From NCBI GenBank assembly GCA_013339765.2, contig CM023454.1:39452950-39516949 (forward strand): a DNA stretch of 64,000 nt, in the 5' to 3' direction. The DNA comes from Haemaphysalis longicornis. Lineage: Eukaryota; Arthropoda; Arachnida; Ixodida; Ixodidae. Both the position numbers and the translations under genes were made by a program. Shown one piece after another: positions 44,991 to 54,544 of this stretch. Every line of letters starts with the position of its first letter. Position 1 is the first letter of the stretch. Under the pieces are notes generated by a model, which was not told where the DNA came from, searched no databases, and saw nothing but the letters and a program-made list of their open reading frames with translations.

Positions 44991-47190
44991 TTGCAAATAC
45001 TCGTTGTGTAATGATGTTTTTCCTAGAATATAAGCCAAACATCTGTTCGCTGAACAATGTTGAAAGATAAGGAGCATATTTCTGGATTTTGTATATATTA
45101 TACACGTTTTTCCCATGTAAAGGTCTTCATCAAAAATTCTTCCAACTTTGGCCGGGATACTGAAACGTCGGCCAGACGGACAGGAAGATCAGAAATTTCT
45201 GATTTATGCCACCCACGAAAGACTGTTGTTTTTAAATGGAACTCGAAAATTCGTGCCCACCCGCAACAGGTTCGGGGTGAATTCCGAGCTATACACTGGT
45301 CAGCCCAAATTTAACTCGCGACACGCACAAACGATACATGAAGCGTAACTCGGTTGCACTGTTGTGACGCGTTTTCAATTTTGCACCATGTTCCCGTGAA
45401 TAGAGAGTATATAAATGTAATGGACCAGCCAAAATTAAATTCAGTTGGAAGGTCAGTGTTGTGCTTCGTTCTTAGTTTGTGTGTGTCCGTAGTTAATTGT
45501 GTCTACTTTATTGCTTCATTTCAACGTCTCTAAGGTGTAGTCCAACCACTTTGACACGATACATCGAGCGTTCCAAGCAATGACCCCGCACGCGTTCTGC
45601 TGTGCTCCACATGCAAATGTTCTCTGTGCGGGAGCAACGTTTGTCTTTTTCCCCAACAAGGGGCTCCACTTTCCTCCGCTGTTCACGTTTCTTTCACCGT
45701 TGAATGAAATGAGAAAGCCCATCGTTTCTCCTTGGATCAGCCTCATATTTACAACACAGCTAATTCACCGCGGACAATTTCAAGTAGGGCCCAGTAATAA
45801 ACGGACCAGTAGACCCACACGACATGGTCACTGAGGCTCGGCAACTGGTCAGATAACGCGAGAAACGTCTTAGACATCCTCTACAGAACTCCAAAGAAAC
45901 TTTCCGCGTAAGTTCTTGTAGTTGTATCCTGCATTATATGCTCCTTCAGCACCATTCGCAGAATATATGGCAATTTTGTGAATGTCCTGAACTTTCAGTC
46001 CTTCTATATATTTGAAGTGGCTATGCAGAAAAATTAAGTTTTTTTTGCTCAAAACATCTGATGTTGTATAGTTCCCCGAGGGACTGGTCAGCAGCAAACA
46101 ACGCTTTATGCACTGGGAAGCTAATGAATTTGGGTTAAAATTTTGATTGTCCCGCCAAATCGTGGGTTTTGTGACGTCTGTGATGACGTGACGATAGTGC
46201 GCTCTTTACTCTGCAGCAGACGGAGGAACGTCTTTTTTACTATCAGTACTCATAGATGGCGCCACCATACAGCGCAGCACCATTATCGTCCTTTGCTTTG
46301 TTTCTGACCGTATTTGCACCTGGCTTGTTTCTGTTATAGTAGGTAGCAATCGTTTCGCGAACCATGGGAAATGCTAGACGAACACGGCCACTTAAGACAA
46401 TGCCGCTTAGGCAAAGTGGCCTGTGTCGTGTCACACACTCAAAAGTGCCAGACTGCTGTGCAGCTGTAACAAGCGTCTTAACAGCACCCTGCGTCCCCCC
46501 CCCCCAAAAAAAAGACCTGCCACAGCGGTAAGAAAATACAGGACAAGCAGTTGACCTGTGTTTTCCTCCCCTCTTTGTCCTGTGGTTTTTTTTGCGCTGC
46601 GAAGAAGAACATATACCAACAAGTCCGGTTTTCTACGTTACTTCAGCATAACAAGCATAGTGCATGCAGTAGCAAGATGAGTATGCACTAGTGCTGCAAT
46701 GTTTGCGTGTACTTTCGTGACTTTCATTGTTTGGTCCATCATTATTATTGCTATAAAATGAGTATAGATTACATTTAAGGGAAAATAGCTTTCTCTGCAA
46801 GCCTATAGGCCCTTCGTAACTTGCGTCTGCTTTTGCAGTCCTCAGCCAATCGCACAGCTGTGCAAATTACGTCACAGGCTCTAGTACGGGAAATGAGCTG
46901 GTGAGTCATATGGTCATTCCTTTTTTCCCAATTATATATCTTAATTGAGTGACGTTTACGTTACAAGTGATATTAGTATGGTTCTAACCAGGCAATCTTT
47001 CGAATGAAACGAAGTTGCATTTTGTCTGCATGGCTCTTTTGATGTTTGCTCGTAGTTAAACAGCTACTTTCTGTAGCTGCTTCTAACTAACAGAAGAAAG
47101 CGTTTACATAGCAATATTGCCCGATCGAAGGAGCAGCTACGTCGAGTGTTATTTTAGATCGTTTTAAGACATTTTTGGGATTGGTACTTA
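44991..47190. other. No feature supported
   Basis: AT-rich with short frames. A C-run followed by an A-run lies near 46497-46514. A minus-strand frame (46434-46243, 63 codons) has no recognised domain. Confidence 0.4.
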
Positions 47191-47191
47191 C

Positions 47192-47351
47192 ATACAAGTA
47201 GGCTCTGGAGTAAATTAAGAGCCTTCAGAAAAGTAGTAAGTTCACTCTCTCTAAATACTTCAAGATACCGCTGCAAAAGTCCCAGAAAGTTGCAATACGC
47301 CTGCTTGAGAGATGAGTATATGGATTCTCTTCTCATGTTCCACATGATGCA
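47192..47351 (-). CDS. Putative host exon
   Basis: On the minus strand a pyrimidine-rich acceptor (TTTTTTTCTGTGTGTCTACAG) precedes the exon at 47351. A consensus donor GTAAGT follows it at 47191. The 160 bases are open in one frame, encoding CIMWNMRRESIYSSLKQAYC and then NFLGLLQRYLEVFRESELTT before a Leu-rich end (FLKALNLLQSLLV). The segment looks amphipathic and helical. No neighbouring exon was found, and the family is not recognised. It could still be a chance combination of splice-like motifs in AT-rich DNA. Confidence 0.4.
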
Positions 47352-47359
47352 CTGTAGAC

Positions 47360-48765
47360 ACACAGAAAAAAACACTGCCTTAAAATAGCGAAATACTTTT
47401 TTGTTTTATACCGAAATAAAAACAACGAAGCACGAGTCTACTTTGGCACTCCAAGTTTTAAGGCATTTTTTCTGCTGAAAGGCTAATTTACCGAGCACAA
47501 AATGAACACAATTTCAGTCTTGACTACAATTCTGCTATTATCAGGGCTGTTTCAAATCATTGGTGCAACGTAAATGGTTATACCTAAGACAACAAAGCCC
47601 CGGAAGTACCAGATGGTAGTTTAAGAAGTGTTAGTAGTCAGGGGGATTCTAAAACATAATTTGCACACAGCAAATGAACGCTTAAAACGGTTATGCGCAG
47701 AGCGGGGCCTCTGCAAAATATAGCATTTTCGTCTACGCCATAAAGGTATAAGTTTGAAGCCATGAAAATGCCCTTTTTCGGCCTACTTTGAGTCCCTACC
47801 TTCACCTTCGAGTTAGCCCCCATTGATGCTATTGGATACTTTATCCTTCGGTTTTGTTGGCGAACGATAACAAGGATTATTCGTGGCTAATGCATTGTGG
47901 TGCCGAGCACAAGGAGAAGGTGCAATCCTGACAGTCACGATATTTTTCGTTTTCAAAGCAAAGCTTTACTAACCGAATCGAGCCGCGTTCCCACATCACC
48001 AGCAATTTGACCTTCATTTGATAAGACCTGCGCCGTGGCCTTGGCAACGCATCCCATGAATCGCCGGCCTGCCCTCCGTGACTGCCGTGTGCGCTTGCTG
48101 ACGCCGCTGCCGTCTTGACACATGTGCTTCAGCAGCTTAGCCACGGATGAAGGTGAGCCCTGGCCGTTTTTTCAGAACGTTGCGTAGAGCGGGAGGCTTT
48201 GAGCCGCCCCCGGCAAGCGGAGTCTGACCCCACACGAGGTTCGGAACGACAAGCGCACGAAGCTAGTGTTGAAAACTGAGGAAGAGGGAGCCGTTCGGCT
48301 TGCGAAACGCCGGAAGCGGAACAGCAAAATCAAGCTTTCGCTCTGCATACCGAAGTCGCAGCCATTCTTTATGGTGGCAAAAGATCAGCACTGCCGTGTT
48401 TTGGAAGTTAATAGGAATAGTTTAAAAGTTGATCCAGAATCAAGCTATATATCAAATCCAGTAGTCCCTCTTTATAACGACTCGCTTTACTCGAAATATC
48501 ACTTTATTCGAAATTTCTTTAGGTCCCAACACAAACACATGCATTTTAGGCTGCATTAATCGAAGAGCACGACGAGCTTGACTCGCTTAGAGCGAAGCGG
48601 CGAGCGTGGGAGTCGCCGAGCGGCGGCGAATCAGCGCGAGTCAGGCTATCAACATGTCGGGTCAACGCAAACTGGTGTTTCCCCGGCAATTTTCTCGATT
48701 CGGTCATGCTCGATTCATCACATGCGACTTTAGACAAACGGTCCAAATGCGTGGTAGGACCATTG
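47360..48765. other. No feature recognised
   Basis: A 97-codon plus-strand frame at 48266-48559 starts with a basic stretch (RLAKRRKRNSKIK), with no domain. A GC-rich hairpin-prone stretch (GACTCGC...GCGAGTC) lies at about 48575-48645. Confidence 0.35.
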
Positions 48766-48789
48766 AATTTTGTTCCATGACATTTGTTC

Positions 48790-49033
48790 CGAACATCTGT
48801 TGATCCGGCTTATACCCTGTGCTTGATCCGTTTTCATCCGCCGGCGAAAACTTCGCAAATTTATGCACGTGTTTTAACTTTACTCAAAAAGTTAAGCAAC
48901 CCACACGATGTACTGGTACCGGCTCTAACACATTAGATTTAATTTTATCAACACACCCAAAACTTGTAACTAGTCTTTCATACATGCTCGGGTTGAGTGA
49001 TCACAACAATGTTGCATTTTTTATGCAGAAATG
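48790..49033 (+). pseudogene. LINE endonuclease C-terminal part
   Basis: It encodes the last third of an apurinic-type endonuclease, which nicks target DNA: CTCFNFTQKVKQPTRC, NTLDLILSTHPKLV, then SDHN with the conserved SDH catalytic pair. One stop (48801) lies in the upstream part. The reading frame ends abruptly at the junction with the Helitron-type fragment. Confidence 0.7.
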
Positions 49034-49034
49034 C

Positions 49035-49965
49035 ATTATAGTCGGGGGTTGTCGTGCGTCCCTTGGCCGGCTGTGCGCAGCGCGTCTGATGATGATTGTG
49101 GCATGATGCTCCTAGTTATTGGCCAACCAACAATCCATCACGAGATAGCTTCGCGTTCAACCACCATCGTCATCTTCCCGTAGGGGAACCGCTGAAGAAG
49201 AAGAAGGAGAAGAAGACAAAGCTGCGAAGAGGAGGGCTGCGTGAGTTTTGGCTACCGTTATCCTCCTCGGCCGGCGCATCTTCCCGATCTGAACCCGGTC
49301 GAAGAGCGGCTCATCGCGCCTCGACTCCCCTTCATGAGCATCAGGCGGCTGACTCGAGGCAACGGGCAGTTTGGAATCAAGGGACAGGCGGTGAACGTGC
49401 CATCGACTTATCGAAGGTTGTGCGGTGCCTTCCTCGCATGGTACTCCGAGGACGTTGCGTTCGATGTTCACATCAAGCGGAGGCTGATGAGTCCGGCAAC
49501 GTACAAGCGCGGGTTGGTGAAGCGCGGCAACATCCTGGCTTGGCTCACACCTGGAACACACCCGCTGTATCGCGCCATCAACGTTCTGGGTCGATTGGAG
49601 TCGGCTCGATCACTTCGATGACGGCGGCGAACGAGAGGAATCGCAGAGAAGACGACGTCGATGATGCTGACGGTGAGTTCCGAAACGATTCCCGACGACT
49701 TTGACGTGAACGATCCTCTGCAGGTGGCGGTTGCGTTCAACGCGGTCTCGAAGACTCTTCTCTATAACGAAGCGGAAATGACGGGTGTGGGAAAAGAAAA
49801 AAATAAATGATTACGCTCACACTCTCGCCTCTCTCTTCGCCATTAATCGCATCACACTCATCGGTGCACCCAATGCATTTCTGCATCCTCACAATCCCCC
49901 TCGGGGAGGTGCGGGGGATTTTTTTCTTGACCTCACCATTCCCGCGTAGTTGTTGACGCCATAAA
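49035..49965 (+). mobile_element. Helitron-type protein fragment inserted in the LINE
   Basis: The plus-strand frame 49241-49621 encodes FGYRYPPRPAHLPDLNPVEE, then RLIAPRLPFMSIRRL, GQAVNVPSTYR and FDVHIKRRLMSPATYKRGLV. This order matches the DUF6570-type domain that precedes the Helitron replicase/helicase in arthropod Helitrons. A frameshift near 49600 leads to DPLQVAVAFNAVSKTLLYNE and a stop at 49810. No Rep or helicase motifs are present. A hairpin-like CCCCCTCGGGGAGG stretch near 49900 could be part of a Helitron 3' end, but a CTRR terminus was not established. The exact ends of the insertion are approximate. Confidence 0.6.
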
Positions 49966-49984
49966 AAAATCCGCGATTACGGTA

Positions 49985-52020
49985 AGGCAGATTTCGAGAA
50001 CATAAACCAGAAGATGTGTAGTTATTTTGATACATATTTAATACAATTTGAACAGTGTAGTGTACAGGAGAATTGGGACCTCTTTCAGAACAAGGTGAAT
50101 GAATTAACCGATGCTAATGTCCCTATAAAATTTATTCGCTCGAACCCGGGAGCACCTTGGTTTAACAACACCTTGAAACGCCTATGCAATAAAAAGAAAC
50201 GGTTGTTCCGCTTTGCAAAGCTATGTAACACGATCGATCGCTGGGAGATATACCGCAAAGCGGAACTGGAATATAAGAAGGCCGTTTGTGAAGCTAAAAA
50301 GCATTATATAACTGCTACTTTACCAAACCTGTTGTCAAATGACCCCAAAAAGTTCTGGAATACTCTGAGCCCGAAAAAAGACAACACGATTTCTTTGCTG
50401 AAGAGGGCGCTGTATTGTTAAATGAAGTTTTTTCCCGTGCATTTTGTCTGGCATTGAATGTCCGTGTAGTTGGTGATGCTTTTGAGCATGAATTTCTTCT
50501 TATGTTTCCTGTTGTTATTGAGCCCTGTGGTATTATGCAGATAATCGAGTCCCTCAAAATATCATCGTCCTGCGGTATTGATAATATAAATTCTAAATTT
50601 CTGAAGCAGACTAAAGTGTACTCTTCTCTCTTTCTAAGTAAGCAATTTGAACAATCACTTCACCATGGCATCTTAAGAGGCCAATGGAAAGTAGGAAAAG
50701 TAGTCCCGCAGCATAAATCTGGCAATAGGCAATCGCCACAGAACTATAGACCAATTTCATTGACGTGTATACCATATAAAATTATGGAACACGTACTGTA
50801 CACTCAAATTTTCAACTTTTTAAAATCAAACGGCTTTTTGTCTTCCGCTCAACATGGTTTCTGTCGTTCATTCTCATGTGAAACCCAGTGAATCCTTTTC
50901 ACTCATTCCTTGCCCGGCATACTTGATAAACGTTCACAAGCAGATTTCATTTTGCTTGATTTCCGGAAGGCGTTTGACAAGGTTAACCACACATTACTGA
51001 TGATAAGACTCCGTAGATTAAATTTAGACGCCAAAATATTAACATGGCTTGAATTCTTTCTTACTAACCGTGAACAGTATGTAACTCTTGATGACCATGA
51101 TTCCCCTCTAACTGAAGTGGCATCTGGTGTACCGCAAGGTTCTGCATTAGGTCCATTACTCTTCATTGTTTACAGTAATGATTCACCCTGCTGTGTCTCT
51201 TCTCACATGCATTTATATGCAGACGACTGCGCCATTTATCGCGAAATCCATAATGACCATGACAAGTTGAATCTACAACAAGATTTAGACAATATTATGT
51301 CTGGTGCGGAAATTGGAAGATGGAGCTAAATTCAGATAAATGTAAATTAATGCTCATCTCACGTCTTAAGGAGGACCCCCCCAATATATAAGCTAAACAA
51401 TATTCACTTAGAGAGTGTAAAATCTTACCGTTATCTTGGCGTGCACCTAACTTGCACATTATCGTGGAAACCACATATCGAGACCATAACAAGCAGTGCG
51501 AACCGCATGCTAGGTTACCTGCGAAGGAATTTTAGCAGAGCCCCCGTTTCATTAGAACTACTTTTGTATAGAACGTTAGTTCGACCCAAACTTGAGTATG
51601 CCGCCGCCGTATGGCATCCCTGTCACGCTAATCTTCATCAAACCATTGAACTTGTACAAAACAACGCATCTCGTTTAATCCTATCAAATTATAACCGCAC
51701 TGCCAGTGTTTCATCCATGAAATCTACACTGTCTTTACCTTGTCTATCGCTTCGTCGGAAAATTTTGCCCATTAGTCTCTTTTTCAAGTTATATAATCAT
51801 GCCTCACTTAAACACAATCTTATCTCGCTAACTGCGTACCGCTCTTCTCTGCACCAACATAAAGTCGCGATAACACAATGTCGCACAAATACCTACCTTT
51901 ATTCATTTCTTCCAAATACGGCAACCGACTGGAATCGTCTACCCAGCGACATTGCGCAGATATCTGACTTTATGTTGACTTTATCTGACTTTATCTGTTG
52001 GCTTTTTCTGTTATGTTGAC
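49985..52020 (+). pseudogene. LINE reverse transcriptase with intact active-site motifs
   Basis: The linker (50014-50420) ends in a frameshift. RT fingers follow in the next frame (SCGIDNINSKFL, VVPQHKSGNRQ, NYRPISLTCIPYKIMEHV), with a stop at 50890. Motif A (FILLDFRKAFDKVNH), motif B (ASGVPQGSALGPLLF) and motif C (LYADDCAIYR) lie at 50945-51240, all with catalytic Asp residues present. A frameshift near 51325 precedes the thumb (YRYLGVHLTC, LGYLRRNF, LVRPKLEYAAAVWHP). The C-terminus DWNRLPSDIAQISD ends in a short tandem repeat of ACTTTATCTG (51966-52045). Confidence 0.85.
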
Positions 52021-52349
52021 TTTATCTGACTTTATCTGACTCTACTCTTTTTCGTCAGGCTTTATGTGCTTTTTTCTTGGGCGACGATGCGGCATGACTA
52101 ATTTTCATTCTGTTATATGACGCGTGTGGATTAGCATGGCCTATTCTATCTTTTGGGTTGTTTTTGCAGTGCTGCTGTTCTGTCAATTGTTTGTATTGCC
52201 AGTGCAACATGTCAGCCCACGTGTTTTTTTGTGTAAGTGCTTTGTTTTGTGTCTAAGTTATGTTCACTTACATTTTCTGTTTTTTCTGTACCCCACTCCC
52301 CTCTACAATGCGTAAGCGCTTGAGTGTATGTGAAATAAATAAATAAATA

Positions 52350-52611
52350 AATTGGGAAATAGCGTGGACGAGATGGTGCGCGAACGCCGACACTCGTTTC
52401 ATAGAAACAGCAGTGTTGGCAGGGTGCCAAAGAACTCTTGTGTCGCAAACGTAAAGGCTGCATAGCTCGGGAAAGAAATTGCCCAGTCATCATGCAACGT
52501 TCCTAGTGAAAAACCGGTCGGTTTTCATGATTGCGCTGTGCACCGCAAAGAGCGGTTAATCGCTTTTTCGAGAGAACGTGTTGCTGGGGGCGTGTTGGTT
52601 GAGGTCTACAA
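52350..52611. other. Unassigned sequence between LINE and Penelope-like relic
   Basis: No motif recognised. Confidence 0.4.
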
Positions 52612-53070
52612 ACATACTGAGTGGCGCAAATAAACAACACACATGAAAGAAGACACGGACAGGCGCTACACTTTCAACAGTTTAATAGCAATGACCGCAA
52701 CGTACATATATACACAAATCCCGACATGCGCAATAGAGATGCCCACAGCGTCAACGCATGAACTTATCTAAAAACTGCCCCTCGACTTTGCACAACACCA
52801 CCGCAGTGTCACTGACGCATTCACTTCCCTTCAATCTGATACCATGCGCCTCGAGCAATTCTCGGGCCATCTGATATCTGCTCTTTCCCAGTATCTTTGT
52901 CTCAGAAAATCGTGGCTCACACTTCGTGCAGAAACCGCAATGCGCTGTTAAATGTGCGCCATTATTAGATTTTAAATTTTGCGCATGCTCCTTTAGGTGG
53001 TCGTTCAAGTGTAGCGCCTGTCCGTGTCTTCTTTCTTGTGTGTTGTTTATTTGCGACACTCAGTATGTTT
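52612..53070 (-). mobile_element. Penelope-like element relic with inverted termini
   Basis: The minus-strand frame 53059-52751 encodes the later part of a Penelope-type GIY-YIG nuclease: LNDHLKEHAQNLK, then GAHLTAHCGFCTKCEPRFSE, TKILGKSRYQMARELLEAHG and SECVSDTAVVL. RE-x-LEA carries the expected catalytic Glu. The first part of the domain and the RT are missing. About 65 bp at 52614-52680 (ACTGAGTGGCGCAAATAAAC...GACACGGACAGGCGC) recur inverted at 53005-53068 with about 93 percent identity. Penelope-like elements are known to carry terminal repeats in direct or inverted orientation. Confidence 0.7.
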
Positions 53071-53129
53071 GTAATCGCTTTTTGGCTCAACAAATACAGC
53101 CTCAAACTCGAACCACTGCGTTCGCGGCG

Positions 53130-53335
53130 CTTTCCAGCGCGGAACTCTCGTAGCGTTCCGTGACGCCCACATGCCCCTATAAAAGTGGGCCGCCACTGCC
53201 ACTTTTATGTGCGGCGACCGCAGCGTCATGCAATGCCTGGACAATTTAGGGGAACGGTTGCTCGCGCCCCGCAAGGGCTTGAAACAGCCAAAGCTCGCTG
53301 CCTTTTTTGCACCCTAATAAAGTTTTGCTTCATGG
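53130..53335 (+). promoter_or_regulatory. LTR-like promoter/poly(A) module
   Basis: A TATA motif (CCCTATAAAAGTGGG, near 53175) and a poly(A) signal AATAAAGTTTTGC (53316) lie about 140 bp apart, without coding sequence between them. The arrangement resembles the U3-R-U5 part of an LTR or a short non-coding transcription unit. Termini and target duplication were not found. Confidence 0.25.
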
Positions 53336-53454
53336 AATATATTTTATTTTGATTCGTCACGGCTGTGGCGCAATTAAAGCTCAAATGCTTTAGCTTTTCT
53401 CGAGTGGTCGCTTATATCATTGCTTATAACAAAATGTTTGTCCGTCCGGCTGAC

Positions 53455-53479
53455 TTCGTTATAAGGAGGAATTACTGTA
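53455..53479 (-). repeat. Isolated terminus of the pogo-like element family
   Basis: TTCGTTATAAGGAGGAATTA followed by CTGTA matches the right end of the element at 35609-36225 (GGTTATAATGAGATTCAACT, GTA). The other end was not found nearby. Confidence 0.4.
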
Positions 53480-53689
53480 CTAGCAAACAAAGCCGCAAAA
53501 CAGGTGGCGGTGACCCAAAAACTATTATGTGTGGGTTTGTTCCTACCAGGGTCAGCACGACGGCAATGCCCGCAACTGGCGCTAAATATTGTATAGATAA
53601 CTTCAGCGCTAGCGGAGCTCCAAAAAAAATCGTGCGCCCGTCTGTATGACAACCAGGATGGTTGAACGCGAAGCTTTCTCGTGACGGAT

Positions 53690-54190
53690 TCTCTGGCTGG
53701 CCAATCCCACACGTTGAGAAGGGAGCGCCACCGGCTGCCGAGTTGTGCGGACGTGCTTCGCATCGGCCTTGTCTTTTTGTGCTAATTGGTTAATCAACTA
53801 AAGGAAGATCTGCGTCGCGCCACACGCGCTCTCATCCCACCGTGTGGAACAGACCTTCCCAGTGGGCTCGCTCGCTGGGAGGAGGTCCTGCTGCGTAGAC
53901 TTCGAGTTGGGGTGGCCCTATCTCCTGCGGTAAACCGGGCGTGGCCACCACGATACCATGCCCGTTTACCAACACCTGCCCCTTCTGTGCGGTTCCTGCC
54001 GAAGACGCCGACACCAACCACCTGCTATGGACGTGCCCTTCTCTGAGTGCAGCGAGATCCAGACACCTTCGCGGCACAGGCCTGCATCCCGGGAGACCTC
54101 CTGATCTGCAACGATGGCTGTGGGGGCCCCACCACCGCTGTCTTCTGGATTTCCTCCGGGAAACGGGTGCCACCTTGTACCTCTAAGATT
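53690..54190 (+). mobile_element. LINE ORF2 C-terminus
   Basis: It encodes RWEEVLLRRLRVGVALSPAV, then after a frameshift TNTCPFCAVPAEDADTNHLL and WTCPSL, a C-x2-C...H-x4-C zinc motif. It ends LLDFLRETGATLYL with a stop at 54186. This is the usual terminal module of an R1/I-type LINE of a different subfamily from the copies with a C-x2-C-x7-H spacing. It lies just upstream of the long LINE at 54545 in the same orientation. Confidence 0.7.
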
Positions 54191-54544
54191 TTATGCCAAA
54201 GGGCATACTATCGCAAAAAAAAACTCGGACCCCACCGGAAATGCAACTTATGAAGTCTCAAGCACCATCGGAACACCCGAATGTTAGGTAGAGGAGCATT
54301 TTTAAACAATTAGAGACCCTTTGTGGTTCCTCTAGAGGCGCCCGCCGTTAAGCCTAACAAAGACCCGACCTCGGCCGTGGTAGAGGCTAGACCTAGGACC
54401 GTGCCGCGACGTTTCGCCTCTTATTGCTTGTTGTTAATGGACCCCGTCGCTCGTCAGCTAAGCGGGCGTTGATGTAAAATGTCTATCGCTATGACAGTCG
54501 CACATCAAGGCGAATAAATTTTACCAGAACAAGTCTCGAAAGCG
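54191..54544 (+). other. Probable LINE untranslated sequence
   Basis: No open frame of note. By position it could be the 3' UTR of the upstream LINE copy or the 5' UTR of the next. GGCGAATAAATTTTACC occurs near 54514. Confidence 0.3.

Larger units (their letters stand above)
48770..52345 (+). mobile_element. CR1/L2-like LINE, 5' truncated and interrupted
   Basis: The element starts inside the endonuclease (FVPNIC...NLCTCFNFTQ; catalytic-type SDH in LGLSDHNNVAF near 49000). It is interrupted by about 930 bp of Helitron-type sequence (49035-49965) and resumes with RDYGKADFENINQKMCSYFD. RT and a C-terminal domain follow, then a tail of AAATAAATAAATAAAT near 52327-52350. Only stops and frameshifts disrupt it; the RT active site is preserved. 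The clade call rests on motif style (NYRPISL, VPQGSALGPLLF, WNRLP near the C-terminus). Confidence 0.85.

Noticed and set aside
46243..46434. 63-codon minus-strand frame as a host exon
   Set aside because: No splice sites or recognisable family; the reading is compatible with repeat-derived sequence.
49096..49704. 202-codon plus-strand frame
   Set aside because: A different frame over the same DNA encodes the recognisable Helitron-type domain; this one is its shadow.
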